NCBI GenBank assembly: GCA_905182985.1
Contig: CAJJDN010000063.1
Coordinates: 405,132-469,131, forward strand
Origin: Paramecium sonneborni
Lineage: Eukaryota > Ciliophora > Oligohymenophorea > Peniculida > Parameciidae
Direction: 5' to 3'
DNA: 64,000 bases
Shown here: one piece after another, positions 25,401 to 38,193 of the stretch
Layout: every line of letters starts with the position of its first letter
How positions within the stretch are numbered: position 1 is the first letter of the stretch
The notes under the pieces: model-generated
The model's input: only the letters and a program-made list of their open reading frames with translations
What the model was told of the DNA's origin: nothing
The model's database searches: none
Position numbers and translations under genes: made by a program

Positions 25401-28400
25401 AAAATCCTTCATAATAATCAAATGACATTCTTAATTAATTGAATACAATCTAAAGCCAATAAATAATTTAAATAAACATCAATAATATTCCTGTAATTAA
25501 TAAAATATTAAAAAATGTTTATTAAACCATTATTTTAAGACTTGTAAGTAAACGCATAACAAATCCATAAATTCTTTTACCTATACCAAAAAGTAGATTA
25601 ACAATTTAATCATTTTTTTTGTCTGAAAAATCCATATTTAAATGTCTTTCAACAAATGAAAATTATCTATCAGATGGAAGATCATAAGGTGTAAATTCTA
25701 TAGCACTTGGATGATTCCAAACTTCTTTCCATTAATTTAAAAACATTTTCCAAAATTTAATGTGAAAATATAATACAATGAGTTCAAAAACAATTCTTGT
25801 TAATCTACTACCAGAATACAATGTAATTGGAAATGTCTAATAATAATTAAATAAATAATTTACATTTAATGTAATTAGATGTTCTATTTAACCAGTAGCT
25901 TTAATATATATTGTTACAGTAACAAATGAATATAAATCTTAAGGTGGATTATAAATGATAAATTCACAATTAATTATTCCTGTCTAAAAAATAATATAAT
26001 TATAATCAATACCGAAACAGTAAAAAAACTATCTGATTATATTTTTTAGTATTATTCTACAGCTCCACTTATTTCACTCTAAAATTAAAATGTATATCCT
26101 CCTGCCTAATATGCAGCACTTGGTGTTCCTTTTCCTAAATATTTATATTCAATTCCACTCTTATATAAATTTTCCATTTTTTCACCAGAAGATTCTCCTG
26201 AAAATGGAGTAAAATCTGATGAAGACCTTCCACGAAATACTATATCGTTATTTTCAGTAAAAAAATTAACATTTAATCCTTTATATAATCTAATTGTCAT
26301 TCTTACTGGAGAATAACCAACAAAAACATCAAAATCTCTTAATTATTCTTTACTATAATTATTATCATAATCATCTCCTGCTGTACTAAATATTACATTC
26401 TTAATATAACTATCAATATCTCTTGATGATTCTACATCTTCTAAACTTATATCATAAATCTAAAAGTTTTTCACTCCTTGAAATAAACTTGTATCATAAA
26501 ATTATTTAATATAATACTCTTGATTAAATGTACTTGATTTTAGAGTTTAATTTTAAAATCCTATAATTAAGAAAATTAAAAAGATCATATGTAAGAATCC
26601 ATCTTTTAAATTTGTAAATAAATTTTTTTCTTTTAAATTTTTCATTTCTTTTCTGTTTTAAGTTTATCTATCTATAATTTCCTCCTTTTTATCTTTTATT
26701 TCTTTAATTCTTTATTATTTAGTTAATAAATCTTCTTATCCTAAACCTATAAAATTCATAAGAACATTTTTAATATCCAACTATTGAAAATTATACATAA
26801 ATATTTCCTTTAAAGTTAATTCTTTTTCTTTTTCTTTTGGTTCTTCAGGTTTTGCTGCGTTATTTTTAGGTTTTTAAGGAGACTATGCATCATCAACCTT
26901 TTTCTTTAATAATCCTCTTAATTATTCTCCTCTAATTGATTTATTGGAAATAGCAGATTTTACAGATTTTTAATCAGATAATGGTGGTTATCCAGATGAT
27001 AATGGAGTTTTTGTTTTTTTCTTTTTTTTACTATCTTCCTCTTCTTTTTTTTTTTTTTTTTTCTGCTTCCTCTTTTTTTAATTTTTCTCTTAATAATTAT
27101 TCTTCTGTTACTGGTGGTACAAAAAATATAAGATTTATCCATTTCATAGTAGCTTTTGTAGATTTATCAGCAGCTATCTCAGCTAAAGCTTATGTTGTTA
27201 ATTATAGTTTTTATCTTAATTATCCATATGTTAAAATTATAATTCCATAAAAGTATGGAAGCAATATTAGATTAAATGAAATAAAAAATAATAAAGAATA
27301 AACGAAACCTATTCCTGGAACTATTTATTCAAGAAAAGCAAATTTAAAATTACCACAAAAAAATTCAAAACATAAATATGCTGCATTACCTAATGTTGCT
27401 ATTTCATCATTCAATGGTCCAAAGATTATATTTGAAATCATTATAAAACTTACTAAAACCATAGCCGTGTACTATTATAATAATAAAAATAAATACCGAA
27501 ATAAATATGATCATATCTTTACCAGCTACAATGAATGTATACATTAACACACCAAATGTAGGAAAGAATGAAGACATAATCTTAATTATATCATAAATTG
27601 TTATTATAAATGTTGTTATAGCAAATAACTAATATGTATTTGAATTCTAAAGATAATTATCTATTCCTTCTATTTATTCTTATGTTACTTATGGAGTTAT
27701 TGTTATTCCTTAAAATTAAGAAAACATTAAAAACCAAGCTATGATGTAAATAAAGTTTAATGTTCTTTATGCTGTAATAAACAGTAAGTCAAACTCAAAT
27801 TCAAATATTCTTGTTGATAAAAATTTAATTACCATAAAAAATATTCTCTATGTTTTTTATAATATTATAATTACCTTTCCGATTGTATAAACTATCTAAA
27901 AGAAAACCACAGCAGCAAATAACGATTTTGTTACTATTCCAAATACAACATTTGATTATACATTACTTCCCTAATAATAATACACCCCATAATCAATAAC
28001 CTATTAATATTAAATTCTTCCTTAATTACTAATGTCAAATTAATTAGAAATCTTTAGAATTACTTCAGTCAAAGGATTTATTATATAAATGTCGTGTTTT
28101 AAAACAAAGAGGGAAGAAAAATCAAATTAACTTTCAAGTAATGATAGCATTTCTGAAGCAAATGCTTAATCCATAGAATTAGTGAAGTACATTTTTACTT
28201 CAAAAATATCTTCAGATTCTAAGATCAATTAAAAACTATAATTACATGAAATTATTATGTTTTGTTAAAACTTTTCATCTATTTTAGATTCATTTATTTA
28301 ATTCGCTTAATTCATTGTTTTTTCGTCACTCAACATTATATCTGCCATCGTATAAATATCAGTGTTTTGTATTGTTATTATTTTCCTTACGAATTCATCT

Positions 28401-29038
28401 GATTCCTTTAAATATTCAAATTGTATACTAAATCTTCATTTACATGTTTCAAAGTAAACGAAATTACGCTTCCAAGATAGTAATTATAATTTTCTAAAAG
28501 CAAATATGAGGTATTTGCATATTGACTTGAATTTTCAATCAAAGGATTATAAAGAAGATCAAAACGGTTTCGATCTTCAGAATGATCGTGTATAAAATAG
28601 ATAATTTTTTAAAGGTATTCACTATAAATGAATGGAACATCTTATATTTCATTTAACTGTGTTGATATTCTATTTAGATGATTATGAAATATACCTTTAG
28701 GAGATATACTTTTTAATACTTTGACTAGTCTCATGAACTTCAGGAATACGATATTCTAAATAAATTTGAATAATTAAAACAACATATATTACAAGTAACA
28801 TACTAAATATAGTTAGAATAATATAATACAAATTGGTACAGAAGCCAGCATCATTAGAAATGATCTATTCAATTTCATCTAAAACATTATTAGAGGAATC
28901 CTTTTCTTTTTCTGACTTTTATCCATTTCCTGTATCTTCATCTTTTTTGTTTTCAGAAATCATAGATTTATCATCTTTATTAATTGATTTTAAGATTTCT
29001 TCTTCTTCATTAATTACAGATTGTCCTTTCCGAGACAT
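22494..29038 (-). CDS. very large cation channel with two polycystin-type units, about 2,110 aa
   Basis: Introns supported by frame are 28670-28694, 28406-28428, 27472-27496, 25984-26012, 25370-25395, 25247-25271, 23176-23201 and 23063-23088, 23-29 nt each. Unit 1 (residues about 90-700): one helix, a 270-residue outer loop, then helices ending IIFGPLNDEIATLGNAAYLC / FEFFCGNFKF plus a pore-lining helix, like the S5-pore-S6 of PKD2. A Lys/Glu-rich linker follows. Unit 2: a helix (FLHMIFLIFLIIGFQNQTL), a polycystin-like outer domain (YSPVRMTIRLYKGLNVNFF, PSAAYQAGGYTFQFQ, GIINCEFIIYNPP), more helices, and a second pore/S6 (GVLSFGYVNG ... VLMRMLIAILDGHF). A 700-residue cytoplasmic tail is coiled-coil and Gln-rich. 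An 18-T run at 27045-27062 is one base too long for the frame. Family resemblance is clear; the double-unit reading is inference. Confidence 0.78.
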
Positions 29039-29061
29039 TTAAATTATATTTATATTTATAT

Positions 29062-32000
29062 ATGTAAAATAAATAACTTGTAAGCAGAACAACAACAACA
29101 CGAAATTTATTTCAATCTTAGAGTGTTCTTGAGTAATCACTTAAATCATCAATATTATAAAAGTCCAATTTTCATTTACAAATACAATCATAAGTAATTT
29201 GCAATAACAATCCAAATAATGAAGAGAAACAGATATCTAAGAATCCATACTTCAATGATTTAAGTTGTATTAGTCATGATTCTGAAAATGACATATTTCG
29301 AGATTGTCCTACATATAAAAATGGTCCAAAATCTACAGGATCACTTAAATCCAGATCAAAAATCCTAAATTAAATGGCATATATAACATAAAAAATGATC
29401 CCTGAATTTTAGAGAGGAATTTAATTGATTTCATAAGCCGAGTATAAATGGTATTTATAAGAGGGATAAAGTTTTTGATTTTCGAGTTGAATAAAGTGAA
29501 TAGCCTATCCATATCAACAGCTAATAACTAAGTATAGGAGAAATTATAGTTAATTATTAACATGATAAAGTATGTTTTATTCATTCGATATCTATATAAT
29601 TAGCATCCTATAGAATTAAGACCAGAATTATGGAATGTATAATCTGTCAGACAAATGGAATTTTACTATTATAAACTACGATCCAAATTATAACCTGTTC
29701 CTTTATAATTTTATATGAATTAAAGTGAAACTACTAATTTTAAAATTTTTGTTTCATCTTTAAATCCATTTCCAACTAAATTCTCTTGTGATCAAATTAT
29801 TTCAGTCAAAGGATGGAAATACAAAATAGATGAATCTAAAACATTTCATTGTGAATACATTTATATTAGTATGGTTTGTGATCTAGATACTTAAGTGAAA
29901 CTTAAATTTTAATTTGGCAGTCGTTTAATGAAAAGACCGTAAACTTTATCAAGGAAAATTGAACCATCATAAGTATTTATGAAAAGTGTTCATCATTAAT
30001 AATTAGAGAGAATGAATTCTGATTAATTAAATGCTTAAGTAGCAGAAATTAAAAAAAGAAGAAAAGATAAATTAAGATAACGTGGAATTATTAAAGATCT
30101 CATAAAAGAAAATATTTAAAAAGTTATTGAATATAATGAAGAACATTAAAAAAGTTTTAGAGAATTAAAAAAAACTTAAGGAGATAATAGAATTGAAGAT
30201 GTTCTTTGTAGAAAAAAGTTAATGAGTTAAAATGAACAATAAAGGAAAGAATATTAATAAAAAACTAAAGAATTAAGTAAAATTATAAGATAGAGACATA
30301 ATTTTGTTTAATAAAAAAAGAACCTTAAAAATAGGGTCTGTGCCCATTGGTTTAATAGTATTTATATGTCTTTGATATGTACAAAGATTTATTATATGTT
30401 TTAACATAAAATAGAAGCTTAGAATCAATCTACTTTAATGGCATTTTAAGTCAAAAGAATTATGAAAAGAATTCATAAAAGATTAAGTGCAATAAAAGGA
30501 GTAACAATATATGATAGAGTATTTTTCGATGTTAAATTGTAAGTTATAAATAAATCAATATTCTAGAGTATTATAATGTTTTTGTAAATCTGTATATAAT
30601 AAGCAAGTTAAATTGCACATTGAAAAAATTGTTCCGCACTTAAAAATTAGAGCAGAAATCTATCATTTTAAGAATTAAGTGTTAATTACAAATTTTAAAA
30701 TTTAAAAGATTAGATCTTTGTTTTTAGAGTTTTTATTGAGATATAAATCTTATAAATAAATACTTCATAATCTCTGGAATAAATATTTTAAAGAGTAATT
30801 TTAAAAATATTAAAATGGATTAGATCAGACTAAAAAGGATATATATTAGCCATTTTTAATATAATTGTAAAATTAAGNNNNNNNNNNNNNNNNNNNNNNN
30901 NNNNNNNNNNNNNNNNNNNNNNNNNNNNNNNNNNNNNNNNNNNNNNNNNNNNNNNNNNNNNNNNNNNNNNNNNNNNNNNNNNNNNNNNNNNNNNNNNNNN
31001 NNNNNNNNNNNNNNNNNNNNNNNNNNNNNNNNNNNNNNNTACTTAAGTGAAACTTAAATTTTAATTTGGCAGTCGTTTAATGAAAAGACCGTAAACTTTA
31101 TCAAGGAAAATTGAACCATCATAAGTATTTATGAAAAGTGTTCATCATTAATAATTAGAGAGAATGAATTCTGATTAATTAAATGCTTAAGTAGCAGAAA
31201 TTAAAAAAAGAAGAAAAGATAAATTAAGATAACGTGGAATTATTAAAGATCTCATAAAAGAAAATATTTAAAAAGTTATTGAATATAATGAAGAACATTA
31301 AAAAAGTTTTAGAGAATTAAAAAAAACTTAAGGAGATAATAGAATTGAAGATGTTCTTTGTAGAAAAAAGTTAATGAGTTAAAATGAACAATAAAGGAAA
31401 GAATATTAATAAAAAACTAAAGAATTAAGTAAAATTATAAGATAGAGACATAATTTTGTTTAATAAAAAAAGAACCTTAAAAATAGGGTCTGTGCCCATT
31501 GGTTTAATAGTATTTATATGTCTTTGATATGTACAAAGATTTATTATATGTTTTAACATAAAATAGAAGCTTAGAATCAATCTACTTTAATGGCATTTTA
31601 AGTCAAAAGAATTATGAAAAGAATTCATAAAAGATTAAGTGCAATAAAAGGAGTAACAATATATGATAGAGTATTTTTCGATGTTAAATTGTAAGTTATA
31701 AATAAATCAATATTCTAGAGTATTATAATGTTTTTGTAAATCTGTATATAATAAGCAAGTTAAATTGCACATTGAAAAAATTGTTCCGCACTTAAAAATT
31801 AGAGCAGAAATCTATCATTTTAAGAATTAAGTGTTAATTACAAATTTTAAAATTTAAAAGATTAGATCTTTGTTTTTAGAGTTTTTATTGAGATATAAAT
31901 CTTATAAATAAATACTTCATAATCTCTGGAATAAATATTTTAAAGAGTAATTTTAAAAATATTAAAATGGATTAGATCAGACTAAAAAGGATATATATTA

Positions 32001-32401
32001 GCCATTTTTAATATAATTGTAAAATTAAGATTATTTTATGTATTTTTAATAAATTAATTAATTCTAGTTAGATTTAGAGCATATTTATAGAAACCTACAG
32101 TAAAAATAAATTAAGAAAATATTTAAAAGATATGAGTATCTATGCGATATATTTGAAAAAGCTCAGATCATAAAAATATAACAAAACAAAGAGAAGAGAT
32201 TTTGTTTAAGATTAAGTGATGCATTGTCCTCGAATGTTTTAATTGCCTACATATGATGATGTTTTGGAATATCTTCCTTAACTTATCTTGAACAATCAGA
32301 AAATTGATTAAAGAACTTCGTAATAGATGTAACAATCATAAATTCCTTTGATTTAAGAGTCTTTAGAGAAAAAAAAGAAACAAACTAAATAAAAAAAATG
32401 A
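29062..32401 (+). CDS. coiled-coil protein, about 697 aa, split by an assembly gap
   Basis: Taking out the N block and one copy of the duplicated flank, and three introns (34 nt ending TAG, 28 nt ending TAG, 31 nt ending CAG), leaves 698 codons if one extra T in 29472-29476 is removed. It starts MQNKQLVSRTTTTRNLFQSQ. A beta-rich middle (FKIFVSSLNPFPTKFSCDQI) is followed by a long basic helix (MNSDQLNAQVAEIKKRRKDK ...), a Trp/Cys-containing helical region (VCAHWFNSIYMSLICTKIYY) and a C-terminal part with PRMFQLPTYDDVLEYLPQ. I do not recognise the family. Its start is 23 bp from that of the divergent channel gene. Confidence 0.65.
29888..30877. repeat. left copy of a 990-bp block flanking the gap
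   Basis: Identical, as far as I compared, to 31040-32029. It ends exactly at the first N. The same coding frame runs through both copies, but only the right copy continues downstream. Confidence 0.9.
30878..31039. other. 162-N assembly gap
   Basis: Run of N between two identical 990-bp flanks. There is probably no missing sequence here; the contig ends overlap. Confidence 0.95.
31040..32029. repeat. right copy of the 990-bp block flanking the gap
   Basis: Starts on the first base after the N run and repeats 29888-30877 in the same order and orientation, then passes directly into the 3' part of the gene. Confidence 0.9.
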
Positions 32402-32420
32402 ATTTAATATTTAATTAATA

Positions 32421-35400
32421 ATGTAATGGATTAGAGAGTATATGAATCTGATAATATAGACCAATTTGTCGCCATCATTAAACAGCCCTAAATTCATTAC
32501 TTTTTAGATTCTGATCTACTATTTGCAACTCACACATTTCATAACCTAATAATATGATGAAAATGTTTTCAGATTAATTAAAAACATATCAGAAATATGT
32601 GTAATGACTCCTTTGTTTTAAAACATTTATGTCATAAATGTTCTTATTGGTATATTTCTTATTCTATTAAACTTCATACCCTATTTAATAATTTTGTACA
32701 GGAAATTTACAATTGAAAATTAAAAAGTGTCAATCATATCCCAATCATTATCACAGGTACAAGCAAACATAAATTAAGTCTGCCACAAAGTTGGTGAATT
32801 GTTATTTTTTGTATTTCACTTGGTTTTTTTACTTACCCTAGATGCATTACATAGGTTGGAATTTTTTAAGTTAGAGTGATCTATTTGTTATTATATTATC
32901 AGTGATAATACTAAGTATTTCAACAGGATCATTGTTGATTTCAAATATCTATTTCATAAACTTTGAATTCAATGAATAATCATTAAGAAAACATTTTACA
33001 TATTATAATTGTTTTGCATAACTACTTATTATTCCTATGGCTATATTAAATCAAAGTACTGATTCTCTATACTATTTCATTGGTAGAATACTTCATGGAT
33101 TAATTCTATTTGTTTTAATTTATGAGGCTTATTTCGAATTACCATTTGGGTATATTTTTATTTAATAACTTTTTTTTAGATTTTCAAAATATTCTACAAT
33201 CTATAATAGATTATTAGTTATGCATATAATAATGTATATTTTCACATCAAATTTATATTCAAATCCAGATCAGGCTTATAGTTTACTAAGTGTAATGCTT
33301 ATATTATAACCAATCTCATAATTTCTCTTTCAAACACTAATTCAACATAAAAGATTGAAAACCTATCATAATACTTTAAATTAATATTATGAATTGTTGA
33401 TTATTGAAGATTTCTTTGATTTAATTTAAGCAACTTAAAAAAGTAAAAAAAGAATCATTGAATTAATTTAAAAGTTTAGTTTACATTTGAATCGTTGTTA
33501 ATCTCTTAAATGTTAATGTAAGAAAATTGGTGTTGGAGGTGTCTTAAGATAAGAAGATGCTGTCATTTTAACATCCTGTTTGTTTAGAATTGGATTTGAA
33601 AAACATAGAAATGATACAAAAAATCTAGAAATTTACAGTCTTAAATTTCTTACATTTATTAATAAATACAGAAATAATGCTCCAAAGAGTTATTAAGAAT
33701 TGAAGATTTTATTTTAAAAAAAAAGAGAATATTCATTTTATTTCATATAAATTTCACTATTATTATAGTTTATTCTATAGGCTTAAATGTAAAAGGATGA
33801 AGATTATAACATTAATAAAGATACAAGAGTATCTAATGTTAAATTATAAGTAAGTAAAAGCGAAAGAAGTATAGTATAAACTCTATATCAAATGGAATAA
33901 ATTAAATAGAATTTATTGCCATTATTAATGTAGCTTAGTTAATTTAAAATATAATTTTGGAAACAATATTTAGCATCTAAATTTTCTAATTTCTCTGAAA
34001 TTGAAATTGAAGTCAAAAAATTATAACTTTTAAAAAATAAAATTTAAAATTAAATAAAAAAATATAAACCAATTTTTTATACTCATGGAAGAACATTTAA
34101 TGTTCAGTTTTTAAAGTATAATGCTTTGATTGATTTACTTTTATTTAATAATGTTAGGAAATATTTTGAATTAGAGAGAGGTAATAAATAAATATTATAT
34201 ATTCTTTAGAAAGAAGAGAAATTTTATAATTGGAAAAGAGTATGAACTCATTTGAAATTACAAATATTAACTTTTTTAAAGGTGAAGCTATATCTGTAAA
34301 AGTTTGTATAGCATAAGGTCCAAACATAGGAAAAGTCTTAAATGAAGTTATATCTCCATTGATTCCAAAATTTTTTGGTTTTCATCGTTTTGATAATTCA
34401 ATGGAGGTTTTTCTTGATTTTACAAAAGGAAATATAAATACATTGATGCCTAGTTGGTTAGAACCAGTACATGATGAAATAATGTAAAATTATATTAGAA
34501 GAGGAGGTACAGCCAGAATAGGTAAATATTTTTAAACATTTGCAAAAACATATGATAAAACATTAATAAGATGTTAAGTTTATCTTGCTCATAATTTTAG
34601 TTAAAATTTAAGAGATGATTTTACAATGATAGGTTGTTTAAAATCTTTAGAAGAAGAATAACCTTAGATTATACATGGAAAAGAACCTAAGAAAATTAAG
34701 GATGTAGCTTTTAAAGGTGTTTAACATATATTATTTGATGTTAATGGAACTATTTTGGGAGTTACTTAAGGATTATACTTAATGATTGATAGATTATAAA
34801 GGACAAAAATTACACAAAATGTTGAACCCTTTAAACATCATAGTCATGATAAGAGTAAATCTGAGAATTCTTCTATTGAAAGTGAAAGTTTTAATGTTTA
34901 TTAGTAATAATGGTCAAATCAAATCTTAAAAATAGATGACTTTTATTAAAAAGTTTTAATTTGGATGTTATTACCATTTATATCAAGAGAGATTGAATCA
35001 ACTGGAATTGAATATTTAATGGATGGAGAAACTCCTCCTAAAAATAGATATCCAAATTTAGTAGATCTAGAAACTACTAATAGTATTGTAAACAATAAAG
35101 AAACTTATTTATTTATTCCTGAAGATATTAATTTATTTGTTTCATAGTATGAAAAAGTATTGCAAAAAATAATAGATGATGTTCGTGTTCAATCAAATAA
35201 TTTTTCATCAGGAAGTTAATATAAAGGAATTAAAAGCGAATATTAAGATAGTGAAAGTTTTAGTGCTTAACAGAATGTTACTATATATAATGAAAAATTA
35301 TGCACCTTTTTCTTTGATTAACATTTAAAAAGTCATTAAGCTTTACAATTTGGTACGACTAGATAATCAGAGATGCAGAAAAGCTCTGTTAAACCATCAT

Positions 35401-37997
35401 CTTAATCATAAGTATCGTTACATAGTGAGGAAGATAATGAATAACTCAAAACAAGAGCTGAAAAGATTTACTATGATAAATATACAAAATATGTTGAAAA
35501 AATTACACTTTAAGATTTTAATCCAGTTCCTGTTTTTTATTCAGTGAATTATGAAGAATATAGATATAAAAAAAATGATATCGAATAAAAATAACAATTT
35601 TTTGTTATTGAATTAGCAGTCAATGAATAACAATTATTAACTACTATGGGCTATAAGCGTTAAGTTAGAGAAACAATTAAATAGGCTTGTATAAATTTAC
35701 AATCAAAAAAACTCTTAATTGAACAATAAATCTAAACAATAGATTCAAATAGTATTTAAGATAATATAAGTGAATAAAGAAATGATTATGATGGAGAGAT
35801 AATTAATTATATGTTTCCCTCTCATCCATCTCATGATTATGAAGATATATATTTTCAATCTCCTAAAATAGATTAAATTTCTAATTAACAAAATTTAAAT
35901 GAAAATAAATAATTATTTACTAGTAGAAGCTATGAAAAGGATAACTAAATTAAGTAAAGCTTATATACATAGGAATCACTAATGAAAGCATCTTTTAAAT
36001 TGAAATTCCCAGAAAGGAATCTTACAATAAATACTATGAATAGATTTATGGATAAGAAAAGATAGCAAGACTTTTTTAATGAGACCGATTCTAAATTAGC
36101 TATTGATAGTAGAGCTTCATAATAATTAATTTAAGAAGAACATTAAGTCAAATATTCTGAAAATCTAAAAATATTTGATTAAAATTATAAATCAATTCAT
36201 TCTAAAATGGAAGACTTTAAAAATCCTACCTCTTTTAAAATATAAAAATATCTTTTATATTTTGTTCTTTTTTTAATTATTGGATATATCATACTATTAA
36301 CTATAGCTGTTTATTAATAATATAACTTTAATCAATGTTTTGATTTAATTGAATTAATGCTATCCACATAATAAAGTTATTCATAAATTACTCATGGTCT
36401 CTATCGTTTAGAATTAGCAGATTAATTTAAAATAGATTAAAATATGAAAGAATTCTATTTGATTCAAATTGATTAAAATCTTCAAAAATTAATTAATTTA
36501 TAGAGTGAATAATTAATTGATATAAATTAAGTTAACTTTAGTGTAAATTAGTTTTATAATATAGAATAATAATTAATTTAAAATCCTACATTATAAGAAA
36601 CTATCTCAATGAGTTTAGCATAATTTTATAAAATTAAAAACAATACTCTAAACAATTCTTAAGTGACGCTTATTTCAATTGCTAATTTAAAAGAAATTGG
36701 ACAATTGCCTCAATTGGCTTATGATAATTGTTATGATGAAAAAGTATTACATGAGGAATAAGTCTAATCTTTATTGACGATTTATATGTTAATTATTTTC
36801 TTTTTGGTCATGTTATTACAGTTTTTGTAAGTTCCTTTAATATCTAAACTTAAGGATGATCATAGAAGATTGTATAAAATTGTTATTAAATTGTAAGTCT
36901 ATGAAGTGCAAGATGAAATTGAGACATATGAACATATAATGTCTATTTTTAAAAAGTCTTTGTATGAATGGATGTTAATTGATTTTGTATAAGAAACTAA
37001 AATGTTTGAAAATAATATTGAAAATATATAGTTTTAAACTTAACAACTAACCGAATAGAGTTAGAATTTATTGCTTAATACAAATAATAAAAAAAATAAG
37101 TATAAATTATTGGAGAAATTAAAAAAGTAACACATAAATTAGTTTAAATATATTATAATATTGATGATTGGATTAATCGTAATACTTGCTTATTTTTTAA
37201 TTATCTTCTTTGTTATTTTTATATTGTCTTAATAACTGTTTGCAAATGCAAACTTTCTATTTAATTTTAAATTATTTCAATCTTCATTTATTAATATCAT
37301 TAATAATATTGATTTAGTATGCTACAATAGTTATGATTAATAACGATTTATAAATATAATGAGTTAAGAAGAATTCAATAATTACACCTAATCTTTGAAA
37401 AGCAGTTAATAAGATTAATACATAGAATTTAATAACAATTTCGCTTCTATAGTAAATGATGAATAATTAAAATACAATTTATAATAGATCAATGAGAATA
37501 ATATATGTTTAGATTAAATTGGGATTGCTTGTAATGAAACTAATTCGTATAAGCTTAATGCTAATATTATATTGCATTATTAATATGGTATAAAGTATTT
37601 GATAACTCAAATTGATAAGTTAATTGAATCCTAACCTAATTTTTTCTATTTTAATAATGTTAACAATTCTATTAAATAAGTCTAAGATTTTTTATTGAAC
37701 AATGATCATATCATATATATTGATTATGGGAGTGAGATATTAAATTTAGCATATGCAAAATTAGTTAATGTTGCACATCTAAAATTTGATTAAGCATTAA
37801 ATACTTATAAATAAACATTGATGATATTCATTTTGAGTGTAGGAATGTTAGGATTATTAATTATTTTGATGTTAGGAAGATTGTTATTGAATATGTAATA
37901 AGATTCTATCAATACATGTTAATCATCACTTCTTCTCATTTCTCCTAAAAGATACTTGAATCAAAATATATCATAATTAACTTAGAAAAAAAGATGA
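32421..37997 (+). CDS. TmcB-like giant membrane protein with PAS-like region, about 1,858 aa
   Basis: Of two overlapping ATGs, the first (32421) gives the frame that continues. No introns are needed, but two homopolymer corrections are: one T too many in 32862-32867 and one A too few in 34234-34237; together they keep 1,859 codons. The N-terminal third has about ten hydrophobic helices (IYVINVLIGIFLILLNFIPY ...). Then comes a PAS-like sensor region (PLIPKFFGFHRFDN, LMPSWLEPVHDEIMQNYIRR, DDFTMIGCLKSLEEE, HILFDVNGTILGVTQGLYLM) of the kind found in ciliate TmcB/TmcC proteins. The C-terminal half has four more helices separated by Gln/Asn-rich coiled-coil loops. Likely at the cell or ciliary membrane with a sensory role; ligand unknown. 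Starts 19 bp after the preceding stop. Confidence 0.75.
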
Positions 37998-38193
37998 ATG
38001 ATTTTTTTAATCTTGTTAAAAATCAGGTATAATATTAAACAATTGTATTTTTAAATCTTATTTTAAAGAATTAATTTATTCAATCTACTAAATTTCTTAG
38101 TGTTCTTGTAACAATTGTATCTCTAAGAATTATTATATAAGATAAATTCTTATTATAGTAAATATTGTTATAAGATTGAAAATAATTTAATTA

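Noticed and set aside
26981..27250. Plus-strand frame with poly-Phe over the T run
   Set aside because: It is the antisense of the channel gene's Lys-rich linker.
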